This document shows positions 1 through 6,226 of a DNA stretch of 6,297 bases, one piece after another. The notes below the pieces were generated by a model. It ran no database searches. It was given only the letters and a program-made list of their open reading frames with translations, and was not told the origin of the DNA. Source of the DNA: Thermoplasmata archaeon (GTDB taxonomy: Archaea; Thermoplasmatota; Thermoplasmata; B31-G17); NCBI GenBank assembly GCA_003649915.1, contig QMTG01000065.1, positions 1-6,297 of the forward strand, written 5' to 3'. Made by a program: the position numbers and the translations under genes. Position 1 is the stretch's first letter. Each line of letters starts with the position of its first letter.

Positions 1-401
1 ACCCTATTTATAAGCCATTTCTTCCGCGTTATTAACAGAATAATGTCATCATCGTCCGGCCATGGTATGGGCTTTACTTTATCATTGCCAATGGCATATG
101 AGCATACAGTTATGTCAAAATGACAGCCCCTTACATAAAATTGGCATATACCGCCTATAAAGTTGTACGGATTGCTCTTCCCCTTCACACCAACACATTT
201 GTTTACATAAAATTTTCTCATTCTTTGCCCGTCCTCTATACACTCTTCCCAATATTCAAAACCTAAATTTTTAGAAATATCTTTCATCTTCTTTCCTACG
301 TGCTTAATATAAAGGGAGCGAGTAATTCTGCCCACAATAATGCCCAGTCCAATCCCAATAATTTGCGGAAGTATACACTCAACCACGAAATCCAAATCCA
401 T
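1..401 (-). CDS. Hypothetical membrane-anchored protein, 3' end missing
   Basis: An open reading frame starts at 401 and stays open to the left edge, giving 133 complete codons and no stop. I do not recognise the family. Residues 9-24 form a short hydrophobic, glycine-rich stretch (CILPQIIGIGLGIIVG) followed by basic residues, consistent with one N-terminal membrane anchor and the rest in the cytoplasm. The remainder looks like a folded soluble domain. It has cysteines at 54, 69, 86, 93 and 100, a run of four aspartates at 116-119 and a basic patch near 126-128. The start is supported by a Shine-Dalgarno-like GAGGTG seven bases upstream; a nearby ATG at 405 is out of frame and stops after eight codons. 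A TATA-like box lies near 458-468. It follows tRNA-Gly on the same strand and could be co-transcribed with it. The ORF is probably real; its function is unknown. Confidence 0.6.
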   Translation of the reverse strand, partial: MDLDFVVECILPQIIGIGLGIIVGRITRSLYIKHVGKKMKDISKNLGFEYWEECIEDGQRMRKFYVNKCVGVKGKSNPYNFIGGICQFYVRGCHFDITVCSYAIGNDKVKPIPWPDDDDIILLITRKKWLINR

Positions 402-408
402 TCATCTG

Positions 409-414
409 CACCTC
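409..414 (-). promoter_or_regulatory. Shine-Dalgarno site of the leftmost gene
   Basis: GAGGTG on the minus strand lies seven bases before the ATG at 401. It matches the anti-Shine-Dalgarno end of archaeal 16S rRNA and decides between the ATG at 401 and the out-of-frame ATG at 405, which would be only three bases away. No other gene start in this window has such a site. Confidence 0.55.
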
Positions 415-456
415 ATCACATATGTACAACGCGCCCTGAACGCCAACGGATAATCC

Positions 457-468
457 CTATACTTTATT
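457..468 (-). promoter_or_regulatory. Possible BRE/TATA box for the leftmost gene
   Basis: The minus strand reads AATAAAGTATAG here. The first 11 bases (AATAAAGTATA) are identical to the element upstream of tRNA-Gly at 586-596. With usual archaeal spacing, transcription would start near 433, giving a leader of about 30 bases that contains the Shine-Dalgarno site. The box is weak (TATAGGG), so transcription from the tRNA promoter is an alternative. Confidence 0.4.
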
Positions 469-470
469 GA

Positions 471-544
471 TGCAGGTGCCGGGATTTGAACCCGGGCAGT
501 TGGCTTGGAAGGCCAACATCCTAACCAGGCTAGATCACACCTGC
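471..544 (-). tRNA. tRNA-Gly (anticodon UCC)
   Basis: The minus strand folds into a complete 74-base cloverleaf. The acceptor stem is GCAGGTG with CACCTGC, and the discriminator is A at 471. The D stem is ATCT/GGAT around a 10-base loop. The anticodon stem TTGGC/GCCAA encloses the loop CTTCCAA, with anticodon TCC at 507-509. A 4-base variable loop follows, then the T arm CCGGG-TTCAAAT-CCCGG. The UCC anticodon reads glycine codons GGA and GGG. The 3' CCA is not encoded (the next bases are TCA), so it must be added by tRNA nucleotidyltransferase. There is no sign of an intron. It sits 53 bases after the cysS stop on the same strand. Confidence 0.96.
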
Positions 545-580
545 ATTTAACCATCAAACGATAATATAATATGCCCAGGG

Positions 581-596
581 CTTTTTATACTTTATT
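581..596 (-). promoter_or_regulatory. BRE/TATA promoter of tRNA-Gly
   Basis: The minus strand reads AATAAAGTATAAAAAG, a purine-rich BRE-like stretch followed by TATAAAAA centred near 585. Transcription would start near 558-559, giving a leader of about 14 bases for RNase P to remove before the mature 5' end at 544. The element begins two bases after the cysS stop codon, so the tRNA can be transcribed separately from cysS. A second AT-rich stretch at 561-572 is too close to the tRNA to place a start correctly. Confidence 0.55.
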
Positions 597-597
597 T

Positions 598-2046
598 TTA
601 ATTGGCAATGGACCGCATACTTGCACCGATTTTCCATCTCGGTCCGTTAGCGGTATCCTCAACAATTATCCCTATTTTTTTAAGCTCAGACCTTATTTTA
701 TCTGCTGTTTCCCAATCCCGTCTTTTTCTTGCTTCTTCCCTTATACTTAGCAGTATGTCCATAATGTTCTCAAAAATCTCCGCGTGTGTGGCAATTATAG
801 GAGATATACCAATAATATCAAAGAATTCTTCCATTACTCTCCGCGCCTTGGCTTTTGCTTGAGGGGTGGAATCCTCGCCATACTTATACACATCATCTAC
901 AAGCCTGAATATTGATGCAATTGCATTTCTAGTATTGAAATCATACATCATTTCTTTCATGAAATCATGCATCACGTTGTCAGCCCTTTCTGCCAACTCA
1001 TTTTTATTGCCCTCGGACTGCTCGCATAAAAGTCGATAAGCACCCATAATTCTGTTATATGCCCTTACAACATCGTCCATTGTTTCTGTGGTAAAATCTA
1101 TTGGTTTTCTATAGTGCGTATATGCCAGGTAGAACCGAACAGCCATTGGGTCGTACTTTTTCACAATATCTCTTATCCTTATTATATTTCCAAGAGACTT
1201 AGACATTTTCTCCCCTTCAATATTTAAAAATCCTGTATGCATCCAGTACTTTACAAAGGGCTTAACCCCTGTTATTGCCTCTGCTATTGCTATCTCCGCC
1301 TCATGATGCGGAAATATTAAATCTCGAGCACCACCATGTATATCATACTGTGCACCAAAATACGTCATGGTTATTGCGGTATCCTCCACATGCCAGCCTG
1401 GTCTTCCAAGACCCCACGGGGATTGCCAGAACGGTTCACCCTCTTTTTTCGCCTTCCAAAGGGCAAAGTCCTCTGGGTTTTTCTTTTCCTCAACAACTTC
1501 CACTCTCGCCCCCGCAATGAGGTTTTCCAAAGACTGCCCAGAGAGCTTACCAAAGTCCTTAAATTTCCTAACTTCATAGTATACGCTACCGTTTGCTTCG
1601 TATGCGTATCCTTTATCTATGAGCACACTTACCTGATCAATGATCTCATCTATATGGTCGGTTGCTTTGGCATACAGGTTTACAGATGTTATATTAAGGG
1701 TCTTCATATCTTCGAAAAAAGCCTCCGTATATTTGTCTGCTATTTCTTGGGCTGTCGTCCCACTTTCCTGCGCCTTCTTGATAATCTTATCATCAATATC
1801 TGTTATATTCATCAAATAAAAGACGCTGTAACCTAGTTTCCTCAAAAATCTAGCAACAATGTCGAAAGCAACATACGTTCGTGCATGGCCAAGGTGTGAG
1901 TAATCGTACACTGTTGGACCGCAAACAAACATTCTTACCCTTCTCCCTTTGATCGGTCTGAACTCCTCAATTCTAGCAGTTAATGTGTTGTAAACCCTAA
2001 GTTTACTTTCTTCTTGCGCTACCATACGCTTTGGGATTGCGGGCAT
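598..2046 (-). CDS. cysS: Cysteinyl-tRNA synthetase (CysRS)
   Basis: This cytoplasmic class I synthetase charges tRNA-Cys with cysteine using ATP. The Rossmann catalytic domain carries the HIGH signature as HLGH at 51-54 and KMSKS at 280-284. It also has the family stretches CGPTVYD (42-48), NITDIDDK (80-87), GRPGWH (214-219) and FPHHEAEIA (245-253). A helical DALR-like region follows from about 320, then a short C-terminal anticodon-binding part. Length is normal for the family. Aligned by eye to E. coli CysRS, zinc ligands C28, H234 and E238 match C42, H247 and E251, but C209 is replaced by D222 (GWHVED instead of GWHIEC). The listed ATG at 2046 has no Shine-Dalgarno sequence. A BRE/TATA element centred near 2052 lies about 27 bases before the internal ATG at 2025 (residue 8), so a leaderless 475-residue protein from 2025 is likelier. 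Its presence means Cys-tRNA can be made directly, whether or not the SepRS route also exists. Confidence 0.97.
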   Translation of the reverse strand: MPAIPKRMVAQEESKLRVYNTLTARIEEFRPIKGRRVRMFVCGPTVYDYSHLGHARTYVAFDIVARFLRKLGYSVFYLMNITDIDDKIIKKAQESGTTAQEIADKYTEAFFEDMKTLNITSVNLYAKATDHIDEIIDQVSVLIDKGYAYEANGSVYYEVRKFKDFGKLSGQSLENLIAGARVEVVEEKKNPEDFALWKAKKEGEPFWQSPWGLGRPGWHVEDTAITMTYFGAQYDIHGGARDLIFPHHEAEIAIAEAITGVKPFVKYWMHTGFLNIEGEKMSKSLGNIIRIRDIVKKYDPMAVRFYLAYTHYRKPIDFTTETMDDVVRAYNRIMGAYRLLCEQSEGNKNELAERADNVMHDFMKEMMYDFNTRNAIASIFRLVDDVYKYGEDSTPQAKAKARRVMEEFFDIIGISPIIATHAEIFENIMDILLSIREEARKRRDWETADKIRSELKKIGIIVEDTANGPRWKIGASMRSIAN

Positions 2047-2061
2047 TAATATTAAACTTTT
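2047..2061 (-). promoter_or_regulatory. BRE/TATA promoter of cysS, implying start at 2025
   Basis: The minus strand reads AAAAG then TTTAATATTA, a good archaeal BRE plus TATA box. The TATA centre near 2052 is about 27 bases from the ATG at 2025 and only about 7 bases from the ATG at 2046. Archaeal transcription normally starts 24-28 bases past the TATA centre, so the mRNA would begin at or next to the 2025 ATG and exclude the upstream one. A weaker AAATAT near 2074 could serve the 2046 ATG. Confidence 0.6.
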
Positions 2062-2125
2062 GCTCGCCCGATATTTGTGTATTATCTGGGAAATTAATTC
2101 ACACTATATCCATACCGAGGAATGA

Positions 2126-2257
2126 TTAAAATAACAACTTCACGTTCTTTAGCGTTAATTTGCCACCATCTAGTATTGTAAGATTGCCGTTTAGCACTAT
2201 TGTTCTATCGGTAACCATAACCTCATCTGTGATTATCCAGTTCCCAACAAAGATGGC
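2126..2257 (-). pseudogene. Frame-shifted beta-helix-like remnant of a surface protein
   Basis: In the frame whose stop is TAA at 2126-2128, the minus strand encodes about 43 residues. They include GNWIITDEVMVTDRTIVLNG followed by NLTILDGGKLTLKNVKLLF. The pattern of alternating hydrophobics, NGNLTI, GG and LTLKNV resembles the opening coils of right-handed beta-helix domains in archaeal secreted proteins. This is pattern recognition, not a search result. The frame is +1 relative to the propeller ORF that overlaps its start, and a TAA at 2258-2260 blocks extension upstream. After the stop, another frame continues as YFNHSSVWI to TAG at 2104, which hints at a second lesion. There is no start codon or promoter of its own. 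Most likely it is the broken C-terminal part of the gene starting at 2660. Confidence 0.5.
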
Positions 2258-2660
2258 TTATGAAAAAATATCTTAGGCGATTATTTCTTGTGTAACTAAA
2301 AACATCCACATATACAACATGGACATTATTATTTCTATCCACACAGAGTGCAGGGTCAGTAGCATCCTCATCTCCCCTATCAATCTGCTCAATTTCTGAC
2401 CAGCTCACACCATCAAACATCCTATAATAGACCCTACCCACACCCGACGCCGATGTGCTCCAAACGACATGTAGAGTGCCATTATTATCCATACCTATGT
2501 CCGGCCTACTTGAATCATAATCGTCAAAACTTAATCTTACATCCTCCATCCAGATATTGGTCATGCTTTGGTCTGTGGATGATAAAACATTGTAGGGTAG
2601 AGATGCACCTATGTATAATAGGACGATTATCATCATGCCAAGCGTTCTGAACTTCCTCAT
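2223..2660 (-). CDS. Secreted beta-propeller fragment, probably a truncated gene
   Basis: The ORF encodes 145 residues. Residues 1-28 look like a signal peptide, with basic RKFR and a hydrophobic core LGMMIIVLLYIGASL. Two sialidase/propeller-like repeats follow: SRPDIGMDNNGTLHVVWS (51-68) with VYYRMFDGVSWSEIEQ (77-92), and TDPALCVDRNNNVHVVYV (101-118) with LRYFFIS near 129-135. Such blades normally occur in sets of four or more, so two blades cannot make a closed propeller. The last 10 residues (HLCWELDNHR) look unlike coding sequence, and a beta-helix-like segment continues in another frame just downstream. I therefore read it as the surviving 5' part of a larger exported protein gene broken by a frameshift or deletion. 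A TATA box at 2688-2694 would start transcription near 2663, two or three bases before the ATG, so expression may persist. It is divergent from the membrane-protein gene at 2750. Confidence 0.55.
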   Translation of the reverse strand: MRKFRTLGMMIIVLLYIGASLPYNVLSSTDQSMTNIWMEDVRLSFDDYDSSRPDIGMDNNGTLHVVWSTSASGVGRVYYRMFDGVSWSEIEQIDRGDEDATDPALCVDRNNNVHVVYVDVFSYTRNNRLRYFFISHLCWELDNHR

Positions 2661-2686
2661 GTCATTACTGTAATTGCACGCCAGCC

Positions 2687-2698
2687 CATATAAATCTT
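2687..2698 (-). promoter_or_regulatory. TATA box of the propeller-fragment gene
   Basis: The minus strand reads AAGATTTATATG, with TTTATAT centred at 2691. The usual spacing puts transcription start near 2663-2664, giving a leader of only two to four bases before the ATG at 2660. A decoy ATG at 2665, which hits TGA after two codons, would lie just outside the transcript. Confidence 0.55.
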
Positions 2699-2713
2699 AC
2701 CACTATATATCCG

Positions 2714-2726
2714 TAAAATATATTTA
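2714..2726 (+). promoter_or_regulatory. TATA box of the small membrane-protein gene
   Basis: TAAAATATATTTA includes TATATTTA at 2719-2726, centred 27.5 bases before the ATG at 2750. This implies a leaderless or nearly leaderless mRNA. No Shine-Dalgarno sequence precedes the ATG. The box lies only about 25 bases from the oppositely facing TATA box at 2688-2694. Confidence 0.55.
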
Positions 2727-2749
2727 CCACCAGTAATATTTATTATAAA

Positions 2750-3349
2750 ATGATGACAAGACGCTTAACCTCAATAATCATACTTTTTGCCCTGCTTAGC
2801 CATGCAACTTTGATGCAATGTCCATGCTCTCATGCTTCATTCCCCAGTCTTGGCACCTCTATTTATGTCTATGTGGAGAATGAAAAGTGGGTAAATTATA
2901 CACTGCTCCCTGCTACGATTACAATAAATGGGAGTGTTCAGATGGATTCTACAGACCCAACAGCAGAGGCACACGTTAACCTGAGTGCTACGGGTCCATT
3001 TGAGTGCTTGGTGGAGCCAAACGAAGTTGTGGTTAAAGCAGGGGAAGTTAAGAATTTTGTTATATACAGCAATATAACGCTCTCTGTTGCTCCCGGAGAT
3101 TATCGCATAGATGTGCATGCATATGCTGTTGTGTATCATGCTGGAGTTCCAACAAGCGAAGCAACAAGTGGGGGAGTAATATTTATCCATATATACAACA
3201 GTACAGTTAATAATACCACAACCGCTAATATGCCATGTGGCGAAGATAAAAGCATATCGTGCATATACATGGGCGTGGTTGTGCTTTCATTATCAATACT
3301 CGCATTAATTGCATTGATAATCATAAGAAAGAGACCTAATAAAAAGTAA
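2750..3349 (+). CDS. Type I membrane protein with extracellular beta-rich domain
   Basis: I do not recognise a named family for this 199-residue protein. Residues 1-29 look like a signal peptide: basic MTRR, a hydrophobic core SIIILFALLSHATLM, then a small Cys/Ser/His/Ala-rich region. Residues 36-150 form a beta-rich, probably Ig-like ectodomain, with phrases such as ATITINGSVQ, VEPNEVVVKAGEVKNF and VAPGDYRIDVHAYAVV. This resembles domains common in archaeal cell-envelope proteins. An Asn/Thr-rich linker (150-160) leads to a transmembrane helix at about 171-192 and a basic cytoplasmic tail RKRPNKK. Seven N-glycosylation sequons lie on the outside (N49, N60, N77, N108, N150, N154, N155). The start is ATGATG, and the TATA spacing favours the first ATG. 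It has its own promoter and lies 73 bases before alaS. It may be a surface or envelope component; a partner among the neighbours is not evident. Confidence 0.8.
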   Translation: MMTRRLTSIIILFALLSHATLMQCPCSHASFPSLGTSIYVYVENEKWVNYTLLPATITINGSVQMDSTDPTAEAHVNLSATGPFECLVEPNEVVVKAGEVKNFVIYSNITLSVAPGDYRIDVHAYAVVYHAGVPTSEATSGGVIFIHIYNSTVNNTTTANMPCGEDKSISCIYMGVVVLSLSILALIALIIIRKRPNKK

Positions 3350-3354
3350 TAAAG

Positions 3355-3372
3355 TTTTCTTGGTATTTCCTT
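3355..3372 (+). terminator. Possible T-rich terminator after the membrane-protein gene
   Basis: TTTTCTTGGTATTTCCTT begins five bases after the stop codon at 3347-3349. Interrupted T-runs without a hairpin are typical archaeal termination signals. It lies just before the alaS promoter, where termination would be expected. Confidence 0.35.
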
Positions 3373-3383
3373 GCCCGTAACAC

Positions 3384-3399
3384 AGAGAGTTTTTAAATA
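3384..3399 (+). promoter_or_regulatory. BRE/TATA promoter of alaS
   Basis: AGAGAGT followed by TTTTAAATA gives a purine-rich BRE and a TATA box centred near 3395, about 27-28 bases before the ATG at 3423. No Shine-Dalgarno sequence is seen, so a leaderless alaS mRNA is inferred. Confidence 0.6.
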
Positions 3400-3422
3400 C
3401 GCGTTGCAGTATGTAGGCCACG

Positions 3423-6176
3423 ATGGCGGAGTTTGAGAGAGAGTACGAACTGGAATTCTTTGGCGAGAGAGGTTTTAGGAGATATGTTTGCAAAAAGTGC
3501 GGTAGCGCTTTTTGGTCTGCAGCAGAAAGGGCTACATGTGGCGATACACCGTGTAATGAGTACTCATTCATAGGAAATCCAATTATAGGTAAGAAAAAAA
3601 GGAGTATTGAAGATATGAGAGAAACGTTTCTTAATTTTTTTGAAAAAAGAGGGCATGAAAGGATAAACAGGTACCCGGTAATTGCCCGATGGCGTACTGA
3701 CGTTTTACTTGTAAACGCATCCATATATGACTTTCAGCCTCATGTGACATCTGGGATTGCAGAGCCACCAGCAAACCCTCTTGTTATTTCCCAACCATGT
3801 ATAAGGATGAACGACTTGGATTCCGTCGGGCTCACGGGAAAACACATATCCTGTTTTGAAATGATGGCTCATCACGCATTCAACTATCCCGAGGCTGAGG
3901 TTTACTGGAAGGAAGAGACTGTAAGATATTGCCATGAACTTCTGACAAGAGACTTGGGGATTGCTGAAGAGGACATAACATACAAAGAGCATACATGGGT
4001 TGGAGGTGGGAATGCAGGACCGTCACTTGAGGTGATAGTTGGAGGTCTTGAACTGGCAACTTTGGTGTTTATGAACCTGGTAAAGGATGATAATGGGAAT
4101 GTTGTGATAGAAGGGGAGAGGTACAGTCCAATGGATATTAGGGTCGTGGATACGGGCTATGGGCTTGAAAGATTTGTTTGGGCATCTTTGGGCACACCCA
4201 CAATATACGATGCAATCTTTGATTACATAATATCTGAGATCATTGAAAATGCAAGACTTCCCTTCAACTTCTATGACGAGAAGATCAGGGGCTTAATATC
4301 AGACTACGCAAAAGTTGCCGGGCTCATGGATGTTAGAGGGCACAGTTTTCACGATTTAATTGACGATATTGCAAGAAGACTTGAAAAAATGGGACATAAA
4401 GTTGATAAGTACGAGTTCTTGAGCATAATAACAAGCCTACAAAAAGTCTACGCCATTGCTGACCACACAAAATCCCTTGCCCTTCTTTTGTCTGATGGTG
4501 CTGTTCCTTCAAACATAAAAGCGGGCTATCTCGCTCGTCTAATAATAAGGAGAACACTTCGCATGATGGAAGACCTGAAAATTGATATCAAGATTGCCGA
4601 CCTTGTTCTCCACCATATGGATAGGTTTTCATACATGCTGGACATGGAAATGAGGAACGTAGTTAAGGATATGCTTGAAATTGAGGAGGATAGATATGCG
4701 AGAGTTGTTGAGAAGGGAAAAGGAGTAATATCATCATTGCTTGGTAGAAAAAAATCCCTCAGCACCGAGGACCTCATTGTGCTGTATGATTCTCATGGCT
4801 TGCACCCGAGCGTTGTGAAAAAGATTGCGGAAGGGTTTGGAGTTAGTGTTGATATTCCCAGGGATTTCCACGCGATAATAGCGGAAAGACATAAACCAAA
4901 GGTTAAAGAAGTGAGGGCTACAAAAAAGTACGATTATCCGCCAACAAAACTTTTGTACTACGATGATCAGAAATTAACGAAGTGTAGGGCTAAAGTTGTT
5001 GGTGTTCAGGATGGTTGGATTTTTTTGGATCAAACGGTATTTTACCCTGAGGGGGGCGGACAGCCTTGCGATCACGGCTATCTGATGGCTAATAATAAAA
5101 AATTCAAAGTATTGGATGTACAAAAGTTTGGTGATGTTGTGGGACATAAAGTTGATAGCAATGGTATAAGGGTCGGTGACGAAGTTGAGTGTCAAATCGA
5201 TTGGGAGAGAAGGGCTGCACATATGAGGCATCACAGTGCAACACATGTTATTATGGGGGCATGCAGGAGAGTTCTGGGCAATCATGTCTGGCAAGCAGGC
5301 TCGCAGCTAAGCGATAGGGAGGCAAGGCTTGATATATCGCATTATAAACCTATAAGTAGCGATGAGATAAAAAAGATTGAGTACATTGCAAACAACGCAG
5401 TGCTTTCCTGCCTACCTATAAATGCAGAGTTTGTCGATAGGAAAATAGCCGAGCAAAAATATGGCTTTCGCCTGTATCAGGGTGGTGTACCTGAAGGCAA
5501 AAAAATAAGAGTTGTTGAGGTGCAAGGGTTTGATGTTGAGGCTTGTGGTGGCACTCACTGCACAAACACTGGCGAGATTGGAATGATTAAAATTGTGAGA
5601 TGCGAGAGAATACAAGACGGTGTTGAGCGTCTGATATTCACCGCGGGCATTGCTAGTCTGAATTATGTGCAGGAGATTAACGATACTTTGGAGGAGATTG
5701 CATCAATAGTTAGAGTTCCAAGGAAGGATGTTATTAAAGGCGTGGAAAAAATCGTCAATGAGTGGAAAAAACTTAAAAAGTTTGCAGAAAAAGGGCAAAT
5801 TAAAGATTTTGGGAACACTGTGAACGAAATGATTTCAAAGGCAAAGAGTGTTAACGATACAAGGATAATATCAGGGTTTATTGAAGGTGGAATAAAAGAG
5901 TTGACCAATGCTGCCAAGATTATAAGGGAGAGTGTTAAAAAGGGATACGTAGTGGTTATTGGGGCCATAGCCGATGCTCGAGGCTATATTCTGCTGGCAA
6001 GAAGCAAGGATGTTGATGTTAACTGTAACGCTGTAATGGCCGAGGTGGCGAAGAAGTACGGTGTGAAGGGCGGCGGAAAGGCGGATTTTGCTCAGGGAAT
6101 GGTTGAAACAGATAGAATTAAAGAAATTGTTTGGGAGTGCGTGAACATTATTGAAAAGGCTATTAAGATGAGATAA
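3423..6176 (+). CDS. alaS: Alanyl-tRNA synthetase (AlaRS), archaeal type
   Basis: This cytoplasmic class II synthetase charges tRNA-Ala and clears mischarged Ser- and Gly-tRNA-Ala. The archaeal N-terminal extension has four cysteines in a zinc-finger-like layout (C23, C26, C39, C44). The catalytic core includes the motif 2 region QPCIRMNDLDSVG with FEMMAHHAFN, and motif 3 DTGYGLERF (243-251). The tRNA-recognition region holds ADHTKSLALLLSDG and PSNIKAGYLARLIIRR (346-377). A beta-barrel segment precedes the editing domain (DQTVFYPEGGGQP, 536-548). The editing site keeps its zinc ligands as HSATH (H604, H608) and CGGTH (C708, H712). After a helical linker, the C-terminal domain (about 840-915) carries the VKGGGKADFAQG motif. 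At 917 residues it is full length for archaea and all visible key residues are intact. The next in-frame Met is residue 65, inside the conserved extension, so ATG 3423 is secure. It has its own leaderless promoter. Confidence 0.98.
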   Translation: MAEFEREYELEFFGERGFRRYVCKKCGSAFWSAAERATCGDTPCNEYSFIGNPIIGKKKRSIEDMRETFLNFFEKRGHERINRYPVIARWRTDVLLVNASIYDFQPHVTSGIAEPPANPLVISQPCIRMNDLDSVGLTGKHISCFEMMAHHAFNYPEAEVYWKEETVRYCHELLTRDLGIAEEDITYKEHTWVGGGNAGPSLEVIVGGLELATLVFMNLVKDDNGNVVIEGERYSPMDIRVVDTGYGLERFVWASLGTPTIYDAIFDYIISEIIENARLPFNFYDEKIRGLISDYAKVAGLMDVRGHSFHDLIDDIARRLEKMGHKVDKYEFLSIITSLQKVYAIADHTKSLALLLSDGAVPSNIKAGYLARLIIRRTLRMMEDLKIDIKIADLVLHHMDRFSYMLDMEMRNVVKDMLEIEEDRYARVVEKGKGVISSLLGRKKSLSTEDLIVLYDSHGLHPSVVKKIAEGFGVSVDIPRDFHAIIAERHKPKVKEVRATKKYDYPPTKLLYYDDQKLTKCRAKVVGVQDGWIFLDQTVFYPEGGGQPCDHGYLMANNKKFKVLDVQKFGDVVGHKVDSNGIRVGDEVECQIDWERRAAHMRHHSATHVIMGACRRVLGNHVWQAGSQLSDREARLDISHYKPISSDEIKKIEYIANNAVLSCLPINAEFVDRKIAEQKYGFRLYQGGVPEGKKIRVVEVQGFDVEACGGTHCTNTGEIGMIKIVRCERIQDGVERLIFTAGIASLNYVQEINDTLEEIASIVRVPRKDVIKGVEKIVNEWKKLKKFAEKGQIKDFGNTVNEMISKAKSVNDTRIISGFIEGGIKELTNAAKIIRESVKKGYVVVIGAIADARGYILLARSKDVDVNCNAVMAEVAKKYGVKGGGKADFAQGMVETDRIKEIVWECVNIIEKAIKMR

Positions 6177-6226
6177 TTTAATGTATTATATGCTACACTC
6201 TATTGCCATTACACGACTTCTCCACT

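Noticed and set aside
561..572. AT-rich ATATTATATTAT as the tRNA-Gly TATA box
   Set aside because: It is centred about 23 bases from the mature tRNA, so transcription would begin inside the tRNA. The box at 582-589 fits better.
573..581. GCCCAGGGC inverted repeat between cysS and tRNA-Gly as a terminator hairpin
   Set aside because: The four-base arms leave a one-base loop that cannot form, and no T-run follows on the minus strand.
1336..1836. 166-codon plus-strand open frame inside cysS
   Set aside because: It is antisense to a fully conserved cysS, has no promoter or ribosome site, and its translation does not look like a folded protein.
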